A stretch of DNA of 64,000 nt from Sphingobacterium populi. Lineage in GTDB: Bacteria > Bacteroidota > Bacteroidia > Sphingobacteriales > Sphingobacteriaceae. Positions 1 to 8,860 of the stretch are shown piece after piece. The notes under the pieces were generated by a model that saw only the letters and a list, made by a program, of their open reading frames with translations, was not told the origin of the DNA and searched no databases. The DNA is taken from the NCBI RefSeq assembly GCF_001586775.1, contig NZ_LQXS01000003.1, positions 248,001 to 312,000 of the forward strand, written 5' to 3'. Every line of letters starts with the position of its first letter. Position 1 is the stretch's first letter. A program made the translations under genes and the position numbers.

Positions 1-864
1 TTCAATCCTTTCTTTATTCCTAAGATGCTAGTGGATATTGCACCAGGTCATATTTCAATGAGATATGGTTTGCGTGGTCCTAATTTCTCTGCGGTTTCTG
101 CTTGTGCTTCATCTACGAATGCTTTAATCGATGCATTTACGTATATCAGAATGGGCAGAGCGGATGTCATTATCACTGGAGGCTCTGAGGCGACAGTAAA
201 TGAAGCAGGTATCGGCGGATTCAATGCCATGCATGCCTTGTCTACACGTAATGATGATCCAGCAACGGCTTCCCGTCCATTCGACAAAGACCGCGATGGT
301 TTCGTTTCTGGAGAGGGATCTGGCGCGATTGTTTTAGAGAGTTTAGAGCACGCTTTAGCTCGTGGAGCAAAAATATATGCAGAGGTAGTAGGTGGCGGCA
401 TGAGTGCTGATGCTTATCATATCACTGCTTCGCACCCAGAAGGACTTGGTGCTAAATTGGCCATGACTATGGCTATTCAAGATGCAGAGATGGATTTTTC
501 TGATATTGATTACATCAATGTACACGGCACTTCTACTCCAGTAGGAGATATCAGTGAAACCAAAGCGATTGTAGATCTGTTCGGCGAACATGCATACAAT
601 TTAAATATTAGTTCAACGAAGTCGATGACTGGACATTTGTTGGGAGCAGCAGGCGCGATCGAATCTATTGCCTCTATTCTTGCCGTAAAGAATGATATCG
701 TCCCACCGACGATCAATCACTTTACCGACGACCCACAAATCGATAGTAAATTGAATTTTACTTTCAACAAAGCGCAGAAACGTGTGGTGAATGCCGCACT
801 GAGCAATACATTTGGCTTTGGCGGGCACAACGCGACCGTAATTGTCAAAAAGTATAAAGCGTAA
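1..864 (+). CDS. fabF: 3-oxoacyl-[ACP] synthase II, 3' part (partial at window edge)
   Basis: Condensing enzyme of type II fatty acid synthesis that joins malonyl-ACP to acyl-ACP in the cytosol. The reading frame is open from base 1, so the N-terminal third lies outside the window. The thiolase-fold triad is visible: the nucleophile Cys in VSACASSTNA (codon at 103-105), His in NVHGTSTP and His in SMTGHLLGAAGA, plus the C-terminal FGFGGHNA motif. It is followed by a terminator and then rnc; the acpP-fabF-rnc order is common in bacteria, so acpP is probably just upstream. FabF rather than FabB is chosen from this context. Confidence 0.95.
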   Translation, partial: FNPFFIPKMLVDIAPGHISMRYGLRGPNFSAVSACASSTNALIDAFTYIRMGRADVIITGGSEATVNEAGIGGFNAMHALSTRNDDPATASRPFDKDRDGFVSGEGSGAIVLESLEHALARGAKIYAEVVGGGMSADAYHITASHPEGLGAKLAMTMAIQDAEMDFSDIDYINVHGTSTPVGDISETKAIVDLFGEHAYNLNISSTKSMTGHLLGAAGAIESIASILAVKNDIVPPTINHFTDDPQIDSKLNFTFNKAQKRVVNAALSNTFGFGGHNATVIVKKYKA

Positions 865-899
865 TGGTTATCGTATTATACAAGTAATAAAAAATTTGG

Positions 900-936
900 T
901 AGGTAGTCTTCATGAAGAGGCTACCTATTTCTTTTT
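900..936 (+). terminator. intrinsic terminator after fabF
   Basis: TAGGTAG (900-906) pairs with CTACCTA (921-927); the stem continues inward with wobbles around a CATGAA loop and is followed by a T-rich run. It lies only 11 bp before the rnc start, so it may be leaky. Confidence 0.7.
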
Positions 937-947
937 AAGGATCGTGC

Positions 948-1685
948 ATGGCGCTAAACGTTTACAAGTTATACCTTTCTCCCAAACGGAAATATTATAA
1001 AAAGCTGAAGAATATACTGGGATTTGTACCTGGCAATATCAAGTTGTACCAAATGGCTTTTCGGCATAAGTCCGTTGCTGTTGCTATTAAAGAAGGGGTA
1101 AAAAACAGCAATGAAAGATTAGAGTTTTTAGGAGATGCTGTTCTAGGTTCCGTTATTGCAGAGCTTCTATTCAAACTATACCCTTACAAAGGAGAGGGTT
1201 TTTTGACGGAGATGCGTTCCAAAATTGTTTCTCGTGCCAACCTCAACCAATTATCACGTAAGCTTGGGCTAAATGAATTGATCGAATACGATAAACGTTT
1301 AATTCATTTTTCGGCGAAGCAAGGTTCATTACTTGGCGATGCTTTTGAAGCACTTATAGGTGCTGTATATCTGGATAAAGGTTATGTATTTACGCGCGAA
1401 TTGCTATTGGAGCGCATCGTAAAGGCACACGTAGATATTCATACCTTAGAAATCACAGAGACTAACTTCAAGAGTCGTTTAATAGAATGGTGTCAGCATA
1501 ATAATAAGGAAATCGTCTTTGAACCTATCGCAAATCCAGAAGGCGAGACGGCAAAAATGTTTTCGGTACGAGTGATGGTAGATGGTGAAGAGTGTGGAAT
1601 TGGTCGTGACTTCAACAAGAAAAGCGCAGAAAAATTAGCTGCCGAAAAAGCCTGCGAATACCTCAAAATTATAGATGTAGAATAA
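948..1685 (+). CDS. rnc: ribonuclease III
   Basis: Double-strand-specific endoribonuclease for rRNA and mRNA processing. The signature NERLEFLGDAVLG is near residue 55, with the second acidic site in GDAFEALIGAVYLDKG; a double-stranded-RNA-binding domain occupies about residues 165-240. At 245 residues the length is normal for Bacteroidota. The basic N-terminal stretch (residues 1-25) is typical of the group. It sits between fabF and hisS on the same strand. Confidence 0.95.
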   Translation: MALNVYKLYLSPKRKYYKKLKNILGFVPGNIKLYQMAFRHKSVAVAIKEGVKNSNERLEFLGDAVLGSVIAELLFKLYPYKGEGFLTEMRSKIVSRANLNQLSRKLGLNELIEYDKRLIHFSAKQGSLLGDAFEALIGAVYLDKGYVFTRELLLERIVKAHVDIHTLEITETNFKSRLIEWCQHNNKEIVFEPIANPEGETAKMFSVRVMVDGEECGIGRDFNKKSAEKLAAEKACEYLKIIDVE

Positions 1686-1734
1686 ACGATCATCCTTCGA
1701 TGCGTAAACCTTTTTACATATCACTTTCTTCTAT

Positions 1735-1742
1735 TACCTTTG
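1735..1742 (+). promoter_or_regulatory. -7 promoter element just before hisS (possible leaderless mRNA)
   Basis: TACCTTTG fits the Bacteroidota -7 consensus TAnnTTTG and ends only four bases before the hisS ATG, so transcription would begin at or next to the start codon. No clear TTG is present at -33 (a T-run lies there). Confidence 0.5.
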
Positions 1743-1746
1743 CCAC

Positions 1747-3147
1747 ATGGCACAAGTAAAACCTACTCTGGCAAAGGGTACGCGCGATTTTTCTCCGATA
1801 GAGATGGAGAAGCGTAATCATATCTTCAATACGCTGCGCGTGATCTTCCGTAAATACGGATATAACGAAATACAGACACCTTCGTTCGAAAACCTAGCAA
1901 CACTGACCGGTAAGTATGGTGAAGAGGGAGATCGATTGATCTTTAAAATTTTGAATTCTGGCGATTATTTGGCCAAAGCATCCGAATCGTTACTAGCCGA
2001 TAAGAATTCGCTTAAGCTTGTTCCACAAATTTCAGAAAAAGCACTTCGCTATGATCTTACCGTGCCATTCGCGCGTTATGTCGTGATGCATCAGAATGAT
2101 ATTAGCCTGCCATTTAAGCGTTTTCAAATTCAGCCGGTATGGCGTGCCGATCGACCACAGCGTGGTCGCTATCGCGAGTTTTATCAATGTGATGTAGATG
2201 TGGTCGGCTCCACGTCTTTGCTCAACGAAGCGGAGTTTGTGCTCATTTATCACGAAGCGCTGCGCGCGTTGGGGTTACAGGATTTCGATATTAAGATCAA
2301 CAATCGCAAGATCCTATCTGGCATCGCAGAAGTTCTTGGCAAGCCCGAGCTGATCGTAGATATGACAGTGGCCATCGATAAATTGGATAAAATTGGCTTA
2401 GAAGGCGTTAATAAAGAACTTTTAGAGCGTGGTTTTACGGATCAGGATTTGACAGTCTTGGAGCCAATTATCCTATTATCCGGTACGAATACAGAGAAGT
2501 TAGAAGCCTTAAAAACAGTATTGGCTTCCTCATCCGTTGGTTTGGCCGGCGTAGCAGAACTAGAAGAAGTTTTTGCGTATATCGCCGCATTAGATACCAC
2601 CGGTGAAGTACTTTCCAACGCTGTAGAAGTAGATATTACACTGGCACGTGGTCTCAACTATTACACTGGCTGTATTTTTGAGGTGAAGACCAATGAAGTG
2701 CAAATGGGAAGTATAGGCGGTGGCGGCCGTTACGATGATCTGACAGGAATGTTTGGTCTCAAAAATCTAACAGGTGTAGGAGTGTCTTTTGGAGCAGATC
2801 GTATCTACGATGTGCTCGAAGAGTTAGGCTTGTTTCCTGAACAGTCTTCTGCCACTACACAAGTACTCATCTGTAACTTCGAGAAAAATTTGGAACGCCA
2901 TACCTTGCCGATGGTGAATCGTCTTCGTGAACAAGGTGTCGCAGCCGAAATGTATCCCGAGCCTTCAAAATTAAAAAAGCAAATGAGCTACGCGAATGGT
3001 AAAGGCATACCTTTTGTCTGGTTGGTAGGAGAAGAAGAAGTAAATACAAATACCATCGCCGTTAAAGACATGAAAACAGGTGAGCAAGTGACCCTCGACG
3101 AATCAGCAGCAGTCGAAAAAATACGTTCGTCACTTTCTCAGGCATAA
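1747..3147 (+). CDS. hisS: histidine--tRNA ligase
   Basis: Class II aminoacyl-tRNA synthetase that charges tRNA-His. Visible motifs: motif 2 region YREFYQCDVDVVGS, the histidine-binding stretches LARGLNYYTG and GGGGRYDDL, motif 3 GVGVSFGADRI, then a C-terminal anticodon-binding alpha/beta domain (about residues 370-466). At 466 residues it is a little longer than the E. coli enzyme, as usual in Bacteroidota. The start (MAQVKPTLAKGTRDFSP) fits the family; no ribosome-binding site precedes it. Confidence 0.95.
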   Translation: MAQVKPTLAKGTRDFSPIEMEKRNHIFNTLRVIFRKYGYNEIQTPSFENLATLTGKYGEEGDRLIFKILNSGDYLAKASESLLADKNSLKLVPQISEKALRYDLTVPFARYVVMHQNDISLPFKRFQIQPVWRADRPQRGRYREFYQCDVDVVGSTSLLNEAEFVLIYHEALRALGLQDFDIKINNRKILSGIAEVLGKPELIVDMTVAIDKLDKIGLEGVNKELLERGFTDQDLTVLEPIILLSGTNTEKLEALKTVLASSSVGLAGVAELEEVFAYIAALDTTGEVLSNAVEVDITLARGLNYYTGCIFEVKTNEVQMGSIGGGGRYDDLTGMFGLKNLTGVGVSFGADRIYDVLEELGLFPEQSSATTQVLICNFEKNLERHTLPMVNRLREQGVAAEMYPEPSKLKKQMSYANGKGIPFVWLVGEEEVNTNTIAVKDMKTGEQVTLDESAAVEKIRSSLSQA

Positions 3148-3195
3148 TATCGTGCGATCGGCTAAAGCCATGGCACATATGTCGCGATTAATTAT

Positions 3196-3203
3196 TAGAT
3201 TTG
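3196..3203 (+). promoter_or_regulatory. candidate -7 element for pdhA
   Basis: TAGATTTG matches TAnnTTTG 33 bp before the pdhA start. No TTG is found at the expected -33 position, so support is partial. Confidence 0.4.
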
Positions 3204-3236
3204 TAGTCAGAATAATAAGAAATTCAATACTTAGAA

Positions 3237-4232
3237 ATGAGTTCAACACCTATAACGAAAGAAACTTATCTAGAGTGGTACAAGTCCATGCTACTCATGC
3301 GTAAATTTGAAGAGAAAGCAGGCCAGCTATATGGACAGCAGAAAATTCGTGGTTTTTGTCACTTGTACATCGGTCAAGAAGCCGTAGTTGCAGGTACTAT
3401 GTCGGTGATCAATCCAGAAGATTCTATGATTACGGCATACCGCGACCACGCTCATGCGTTGGCAAAAGGTATATCTGCAGATGCATGTATGGCTGAGCTA
3501 TTTGGTAAAGCTACGGGCTGTTCCAAAGGTAAAGGCGGATCGATGCACTTCTTCTCAAAAGAACACAAATTCATGGGTGGCCATGGTATCGTTGGTGGGC
3601 AAATTCCATTAGGTGCGGGTATCGCATTTGCGGAGAAATATCTAGGAACCAATAACGTCAATATTTGCTATATGGGTGATGGCGCTGTTCGCCAAGGTGC
3701 GTTCAACGAAACATTGAACATGGCAATGTTATGGAAATTACCAGTAGTATTCGTTTGTGAAAACAACGGCTATGCCATGGGAACTTCTGTAAAACGTACC
3801 ACAAACATGCAAGATATCTACAAAATGGGATTGGGCTTCGATATGCCAAGCGCACCTGTGGATGGAATGGATGTCGTAGCGGTACACAATGCGATGGATG
3901 AAGCAGTGCAACGCGCACGCGCTGGTGAAGGACCGACATTTTTAGAAATTCGCACTTACCGTTATAAAGGGCACTCCATGTCTGACCCCGCTAAATACCG
4001 TACCAAAGACGAATTAGAAGAGTACAAGGGCAGAGATCCACTAATCAATGTAAAGCACGCTATCTTGGAAAACAAGTATGCGGATGAAGCATGGTTCAAA
4101 GAGATCGAAGATGGCGTAAAGAAGGAAGTCGAGCAATCGGTGAAATTTGCTGAAGAGTCCGAATACCCAGATGCATCTGAAATCTATAAGGATGTATACG
4201 TGCAGGAAGACTATCCATTCATTATGGATTAA
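3237..4232 (+). CDS. pdhA: pyruvate dehydrogenase E1 component, alpha subunit
   Basis: Thiamine-diphosphate-dependent decarboxylase subunit of the pyruvate dehydrogenase complex, converting pyruvate toward acetyl-CoA. The ThDP/Mg motif is GDGAVRQGAFNE, followed by ENNGYAMGT; the regulatory-loop region YRYKGHSMSDPAKYR is also recognisable. At 331 residues it is normal for a separate alpha subunit. It is 44 bp upstream of the E2 gene and almost certainly co-transcribed. The beta subunit gene (pdhB) is not in the window, which is common in Bacteroidota. Confidence 0.93.
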   Translation: MSSTPITKETYLEWYKSMLLMRKFEEKAGQLYGQQKIRGFCHLYIGQEAVVAGTMSVINPEDSMITAYRDHAHALAKGISADACMAELFGKATGCSKGKGGSMHFFSKEHKFMGGHGIVGGQIPLGAGIAFAEKYLGTNNVNICYMGDGAVRQGAFNETLNMAMLWKLPVVFVCENNGYAMGTSVKRTTNMQDIYKMGLGFDMPSAPVDGMDVVAVHNAMDEAVQRARAGEGPTFLEIRTYRYKGHSMSDPAKYRTKDELEEYKGRDPLINVKHAILENKYADEAWFKEIEDGVKKEVEQSVKFAEESEYPDASEIYKDVYVQEDYPFIMD

Positions 4233-4276
4233 TAATAAGAGAATTACTTTAACTAAATAGATTAGAATCCTACCAA

Positions 4277-5947
4277 ATGGCTGAAGTAGTAAAAATGCCC
4301 AAAATGAGCGATACCATGACCGAAGGGGTTATCGCAAAATGGCACAAAAAAGTTGGCGACAAAGTAAGCTCTGGCGATTTGATCGCAGAGGTCGAGACCG
4401 ATAAAGCAACGATGGACTTTGAGTCCTATCAAGAAGGTACCATCCTTTATATAGGTCCGAAAGAAGGTGAAGCAGTAGAAATTGATGCTGTCATCGCCGT
4501 GCTTGGTGAAGAAGGTGAAGAATACGAATCCTTACTGAAAGACGGTGGCTCATCTTCTAGCGAAAGCAAATCGGAAGATAAAGAAGAACAAAAAACAGCA
4601 TCATCCGATAAAAAAGAAGAAGCGGAAGAAGACGATGCGGCAGGAGATGATGTTTCGGCCGAAGATCTTGGTGTCACAGTAATTACAATGCCGTTGTTGA
4701 GTGATACCATGAAAGAAGGCGTCATTGCACAATGGAATTTCAAAGTCGGTGATGAAATCAAATCTGATGATGCAATCGCTGATGTGGAGACCGATAAAGC
4801 AACAATGGAAGTAACTGCATATGCAGACGGTACATTGTTGTACATCGGAGTCGAGGCTGGTGATGCTGCCCAAGTGAACGAAATCATTGCGATCGTAGGG
4901 CCAGAAGGTACCGATATCAAACCATTGTTGAACAAGAAATCTTCGCCATCAAAATCTTCATCAGAAGATAAGAAAGAAGAAAAATCAGCAGAGAAAAAAG
5001 AAGATACTTCTGCGAAAGAAGAAAATACGTCATCATCATCTGATGATGCACGTGTAAAAGCTTCTCCTTTAGCTCGCAAGATTGCAAAAGATAAAGGAAT
5101 TGATCTAACTCAGGTGAAAGGCTCTGCCGAAGGCGGCCGTATCGTGAAGAAAGATGTAGAAGACTTTACGCCTTCGGCGAAGGAATCTGCTCCTGCTAAA
5201 GAAGCCTCGTCTACAGCGGCATCTTCAGAAAAAACTACGATCAGCATTCCACAATACATCGGCGAAGAGCGATATACTGAGAAACCAGTAAATCAAATGC
5301 GTAAAACAATTGCGCGTCGATTGTCAGAATCACTCTTTACTGCGCCACATTTCTACCTTACTATCAGTCTGGATATGGATAATGCGATGGCTGCTCGTGC
5401 TCAGATCAACGAAGTAGCTCCAGTAAAAGTTTCCTTCAACGATATCGTGATCAAAGCGGTAGCAGTAGCTTTGAAAAAGCATCCAAACGTGAATTCTTCA
5501 TGGCAAGGTGACAAAGTGAGATATAATGAGCATACCAATATTGGTGTAGCGATCGCAGTAGAAGATGGACTTCTGGTACCAGTAGTACGTTTTGCAGATG
5601 GCAAATCATTATCACACATTTCTGCCGAAGTAAAAGATTTCGCCGGTAAAGCGAAAGCGAAAAAGCTTCAGCCATCGGATTGGGAAGGTTCTACCTTCAC
5701 CGTATCCAACTTAGGTATGTTTGGTATTGACGAATTTACGTCGATCATCAACTCGCCAGACGGAGCTATCTTATCTGTTGGAGCAATCCAGCAAGTACCT
5801 GTCGTAAAGAACGGCGCAGTAGTACCAGGCAATGTGATGAAAGTGACATTGGGATGTGACCACCGTGTCGTGGATGGCGCAACGGGTGCTGCATTCTTAC
5901 AGACTGTAAAAAGTTTGATCGAATCGCCAATTCGTTTGTTGGCGTAA
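4277..5947 (+). CDS. pdhC: pyruvate dehydrogenase E2 (dihydrolipoamide acetyltransferase), two lipoyl domains
   Basis: Core acetyltransferase of the pyruvate dehydrogenase complex. Two N-terminal lipoyl domains are seen, each with the lipoylation motif ETDKATM (first lysine at residue 43; second domain about residues 135-210). They are joined by flexible Ser/Glu/Lys-rich linkers. A peripheral-subunit-binding domain follows (about residues 260-298, SPLARKIAKDKGIDL), then the catalytic domain with HRVVDGATGA. At 556 residues it suits a two-lipoyl E2. It lies directly downstream of pdhA and ends at a terminator. Confidence 0.93.
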   Translation: MAEVVKMPKMSDTMTEGVIAKWHKKVGDKVSSGDLIAEVETDKATMDFESYQEGTILYIGPKEGEAVEIDAVIAVLGEEGEEYESLLKDGGSSSSESKSEDKEEQKTASSDKKEEAEEDDAAGDDVSAEDLGVTVITMPLLSDTMKEGVIAQWNFKVGDEIKSDDAIADVETDKATMEVTAYADGTLLYIGVEAGDAAQVNEIIAIVGPEGTDIKPLLNKKSSPSKSSSEDKKEEKSAEKKEDTSAKEENTSSSSDDARVKASPLARKIAKDKGIDLTQVKGSAEGGRIVKKDVEDFTPSAKESAPAKEASSTAASSEKTTISIPQYIGEERYTEKPVNQMRKTIARRLSESLFTAPHFYLTISLDMDNAMAARAQINEVAPVKVSFNDIVIKAVAVALKKHPNVNSSWQGDKVRYNEHTNIGVAIAVEDGLLVPVVRFADGKSLSHISAEVKDFAGKAKAKKLQPSDWEGSTFTVSNLGMFGIDEFTSIINSPDGAILSVGAIQQVPVVKNGAVVPGNVMKVTLGCDHRVVDGATGAAFLQTVKSLIESPIRLLA

Positions 5948-5967
5948 CCCGATTTCTTATATTTAAG

Positions 5968-5993
5968 GCCACTTCATTAGAAGTGGCTTTTTT
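5968..5993 (+). terminator. intrinsic terminator after pdhC
   Basis: GCCACTTC (5968-5975) and GAAGTGGC (5980-5987) form a perfect 8-bp stem with loop ATTA, followed by a run of six T. Confidence 0.9.
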
Positions 5994-6024
5994 ATTATAG
6001 CGAATTTTTAATTACAATTACAAC

Positions 6025-7200
6025 GTGAATTTTACCCTATTTTCCCTATTAATTAGTGCTTGTTTTTTTATGTCCTGTGCCTCTTCAGAAGAGAAGCAAG
6101 AGCAGGCCGAGCAGAAGCAAGCAAACCTCGATAGTATTGCGCTCGTATACGATCCGGCTAATGCGGATGCGGAGATTGATCAGTTTATGCGCAACTTGCA
6201 TCGCAAAGGTTTCAATGGCAACGTTCTAGTGGCCAAAAAGGGCAAAATAATCTATCAAAATGCATTTGGCTGGGCCAACTACTTGTTAAAAGATAGTTTG
6301 CATATTGATTCGCGTTTTGAGTTAGCATCCGTATCCAAGCCGTTGACTGGTGTAGGTGTGATGCAATTGGTAGAAGCCGGAAAGTTGAGACTGGATCAGA
6401 CCGTCACGGAGTTTTTTCCCGATTTTCCGTTTCCCGGTGTTACGATTCAACAGCTCTTATCACATCGCTCGGGATTGCCCAATTATGTTTACTTTTCGGA
6501 AGACCATTGGAAAGATCGCAAAAAGGGAATGAGTAATATGGATGCCATGGCTTTATTGGCCGAACATAAGCCTAATCGTTATGGTGCGCCAGACGGTCGA
6601 TTTCATTATAACAATTCCAATTTTATGGTCTTGGCTTCGATCGTTGAGAAAGTAACAGGACAAGATTTTGCCGTTTATATGAAAGAAAACGTATTTAGGC
6701 CTGCCGGGATGAAAAATACAGCCATACTTTCACGTGCCGTTTACGAAAAGATTCCTACGGATGTGATCGGGCATGACAAAACTTGGCGAAGATCGGTTGT
6801 GCAAAATTATTTGGATGGGCCGGTAGGAGATAAAGGAGCTTATAGTACCGTGCAAGATCTATTTCTCTTTGATCGAGCGTTGCGAGATGGCCGTTTGCTG
6901 AAGCAACAAACCCAAGATTCTAGTTATGTAGCACGCAGCGATGCACGTCGTAGTTTATTCAGTTATGGATATGGTTGGCGCACATTTACTCCGCCCAATA
7001 ATCCGATCGTATACCATACAGGTTGGTGGCATGGATTCAAAAGTTTATATGTACGCGATCTTCAAAACGATATCACCATAGTTTTGTTAACTAATATGGC
7101 AAACGGTAGTTTAAATCAGCTAGACGACTTGTATAAAATCTTAAAAATGCCTATTTTGAGACAGAACGCTTACAACTCAAATGGCGATTTGGTAAATTAA
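6025..7200 (+). CDS. serine hydrolase of the beta-lactamase / class C-like family, lipoprotein
   Basis: Predicted envelope serine hydrolase (class C beta-lactamase / D-aminopeptidase-like fold). The catalytic SxxK is in ASVSKPLTG, YxN in HYNNSNFM and the third box HTG in YHTGWWHGF. The N-terminus is a lipoprotein signal with Cys in the MSCASS lipobox, so it is probably anchored in a membrane facing the periplasm. The start used is GTG at 6025; a later ATG at 6070 would remove most of the signal peptide. Such proteins are usually peptidases or esterases rather than resistance enzymes; the substrate is unknown. Confidence 0.8.
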   Translation: MNFTLFSLLISACFFMSCASSEEKQEQAEQKQANLDSIALVYDPANADAEIDQFMRNLHRKGFNGNVLVAKKGKIIYQNAFGWANYLLKDSLHIDSRFELASVSKPLTGVGVMQLVEAGKLRLDQTVTEFFPDFPFPGVTIQQLLSHRSGLPNYVYFSEDHWKDRKKGMSNMDAMALLAEHKPNRYGAPDGRFHYNNSNFMVLASIVEKVTGQDFAVYMKENVFRPAGMKNTAILSRAVYEKIPTDVIGHDKTWRRSVVQNYLDGPVGDKGAYSTVQDLFLFDRALRDGRLLKQQTQDSSYVARSDARRSLFSYGYGWRTFTPPNNPIVYHTGWWHGFKSLYVRDLQNDITIVLLTNMANGSLNQLDDLYKILKMPILRQNAYNSNGDLVN

Positions 7201-7217
7201 ATAAACTTGAATACGAT

Positions 7218-7577
7218 ATGAAAAAGACATTGATATTGGGCGCGAGCACAAACCCAGCGAGATACTCATACTTAGTAGCGAATAAACTGACACGCAAAGG
7301 GCACACTATCGTCAACGTCGGATTGAAACAAGGATCCGTAGCAGGAGTAGAGATCGAGCCTGCAGAGCAAGTACATACAGATATCGATACGATCACATTA
7401 TATGTAGGCCCGAGAAATCAAGCAGTATATTATGACTATATTATAAATACAAAACCAAAGCGCTTGATCATGAATCCTGGTACAGAGAATCCAGAGTTGC
7501 GTGAAAAAGCATCAGCAGCGGGTATTGAGGTGGTAGAAGCATGTACGCTTGTCATGCTCAATACAGGCCAATTTTAG
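7218..7577 (+). CDS. CoA-binding domain protein
   Basis: Small single-domain Rossmann-type protein (119 residues) of the CoA_binding_2 family. The nucleotide-binding start KKTLILGASTNPARYSY and the RLIMNPGTENPEL segment followed by GIEVVEACTLVML are typical. It starts 17 bp after the serine hydrolase, so the two may be co-transcribed. The precise function of stand-alone members is not known. Confidence 0.8.
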   Translation: MKKTLILGASTNPARYSYLVANKLTRKGHTIVNVGLKQGSVAGVEIEPAEQVHTDIDTITLYVGPRNQAVYYDYIINTKPKRLIMNPGTENPELREKASAAGIEVVEACTLVMLNTGQF

Positions 7578-7604
7578 TACGTAGTCAAGCCAATAATCAT
7601 TTGT

Positions 7605-7635
7605 AAAGGCGGTATCTATGAGATGTCGCCTTTTT
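7605..7635 (+). terminator. intrinsic terminator after the CoA-binding protein gene
   Basis: AAAGGCGGTATCT (7605-7617) and AGATGTCGCCTTT (7621-7633) form a 13-bp stem with two G-T wobbles and a 3-base loop, ending in a T-run. Confidence 0.85.
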
Positions 7636-7721
7636 CTGTTTTGTGATATGCTCCAGAAGGTGATAGACTTTGTGAAGAAAGTACAATAAGTGCTAAATGG
7701 TAGATGATAGTCTCAAAAAAA

Positions 7722-7754
7722 GAAACACCTGAAGCGGGGAACCTCAGGTGTTTC
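7722..7754. promoter_or_regulatory. hairpin with conserved-looking leader and 14-codon mini-ORF downstream
   Basis: GAAACACCTG (7722-7731) pairs perfectly with CAGGTGTTTC (7745-7754). Seven A residues precede the left arm, so a U-tract would follow the stem only in a minus-strand transcript. Downstream is an AT-rich leader and an ATG at 7783 opening a 14-codon ORF that stops before 7830. This accounts for the 314-bp gap between the flanking genes; there is no other gene in it. Confidence 0.45.
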
Positions 7755-7877
7755 ACTAACTAACCAATTATTAACCTAAATTATGAATACAATCAAACCA
7801 TCAATATCTGTGCCATTTGAAATGTAGAAAATAGGTTTAACAATGTTTTAACAACTAGCGTATGAACAGCGATTATG

Positions 7878-7885
7878 TATCTTTG
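7878..7885 (+). promoter_or_regulatory. -7 promoter element before the WYL regulator
   Basis: TATCTTTG matches TAnnTTTG exactly and ends six bases before the ATG at 7892. This supports 7892 rather than 7862 as the start codon and suggests a very short or absent 5' leader. No clear -33 TTG is present. Confidence 0.5.
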
Positions 7886-7891
7886 AGTAGT

Positions 7892-8860
7892 ATGTCGGAT
7901 ATCAAGAAAAGATTTGATAGAATATTATCAATTTATATTTATTTACAGACAAAGCGTGTCGTCACTGCGGCCGATCTATCTACTCAATTTCAGGTTAGTG
8001 TTCGTACAATCTATCGCGATGTTCAGTCCTTGTTGCAAGCCGGTGTTCCTGTCTACGGCGAAGCTGGTGCCGGATATTCAATAATGCCTGAATATCGGCT
8101 GCCAGCAATTCCTTTCACCCGCGAAGAAGCATTGAGCTTTCTGGCGGCAGAAAAACTGGTTGGACAATATACAGACAAGCAACTATCCCACAATTTTACA
8201 ACGGCAATCAGCAAGATGAAAGCCTTGCTACGCTACTCCGAAAAGCAGCATCTTGAAGATGCAAATGCACAGGTGCTGGTGCATGGTATGGAGCATGTTT
8301 TTAACCAAGAATTACCAGATGGTCTAAGTGTATTAATAGAAAGTATTGTATCCAAACGATGTGTGCATCTCCGATATCAAAAACCAGATAGCTCTACGCC
8401 CGATGACCGGATTATAGAACCGGTAGGTGTCTTTATTGAAGGCCGTTTTTGGTATGTCATGGCTTATTGCCAGCTTCGGCAAGATTATCGGCAGTTTCGT
8501 ATGGATCGGATGCACTATATTCGACTTACTACAGACTCCCATTCACAAGTGCATCAAAATCTCGCATTCTACCTAGAGAAGAAAAATCCAAGCCCTAAAA
8601 TTACAGTGATTATCCGTGTAGATCACGCAATAGCTCGTTTTTTAAATTGGGATAGGCTACATTATGGTTTTACGCACGAAGTAGTTTTAGATGGTGAAGT
8701 CGAAATGCATTTTCAGACCGATAATGTAGAAGAACAATTTGCACGTTGGTTTATGATGTTTGGCGATCAGGCTCGTATCATCGAGCCTCCTCAACTTAAA
8801 CTCCGCATTCGGAAGTTATTAGAAGATAATTTAAAAAAGCTTGATCAAGAATCCGCATAA
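7892..8860 (+). CDS. YafY/WYL-domain transcriptional regulator
   Basis: DNA-binding regulator with an N-terminal winged helix of the HTH_11 type (about residues 1-60, with SVRTIYRDVQSLLQAGVPV as recognition segment) and a WYL domain (about residues 140-230, PVGVFIEGRFWYVMAYC and FRMDRM), then a C-terminal WCX-like region. WYL domains sense small ligands or nucleic acids. The frame is also open from an ATG at 7862, but that start lies upstream of the promoter element, so 7892 is preferred. The target is unknown; the neighbouring DinB-family gene is a candidate. Confidence 0.82.
   Translation: MSDIKKRFDRILSIYIYLQTKRVVTAADLSTQFQVSVRTIYRDVQSLLQAGVPVYGEAGAGYSIMPEYRLPAIPFTREEALSFLAAEKLVGQYTDKQLSHNFTTAISKMKALLRYSEKQHLEDANAQVLVHGMEHVFNQELPDGLSVLIESIVSKRCVHLRYQKPDSSTPDDRIIEPVGVFIEGRFWYVMAYCQLRQDYRQFRMDRMHYIRLTTDSHSQVHQNLAFYLEKKNPSPKITVIIRVDHAIARFLNWDRLHYGFTHEVVLDGEVEMHFQTDNVEEQFARWFMMFGDQARIIEPPQLKLRIRKLLEDNLKKLDQESA

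Noticed and set aside
48..401. Minus-strand open frame inside fabF
   Set aside because: Lies antisense to a clear beta-ketoacyl synthase and has no family features.
4447..5079. 210-codon minus-strand open frame inside pdhC
   Set aside because: Its Ser/Ala/Phe-rich translation is the antisense of the Glu/Lys/Ser-rich E2 linkers; a composition artefact.
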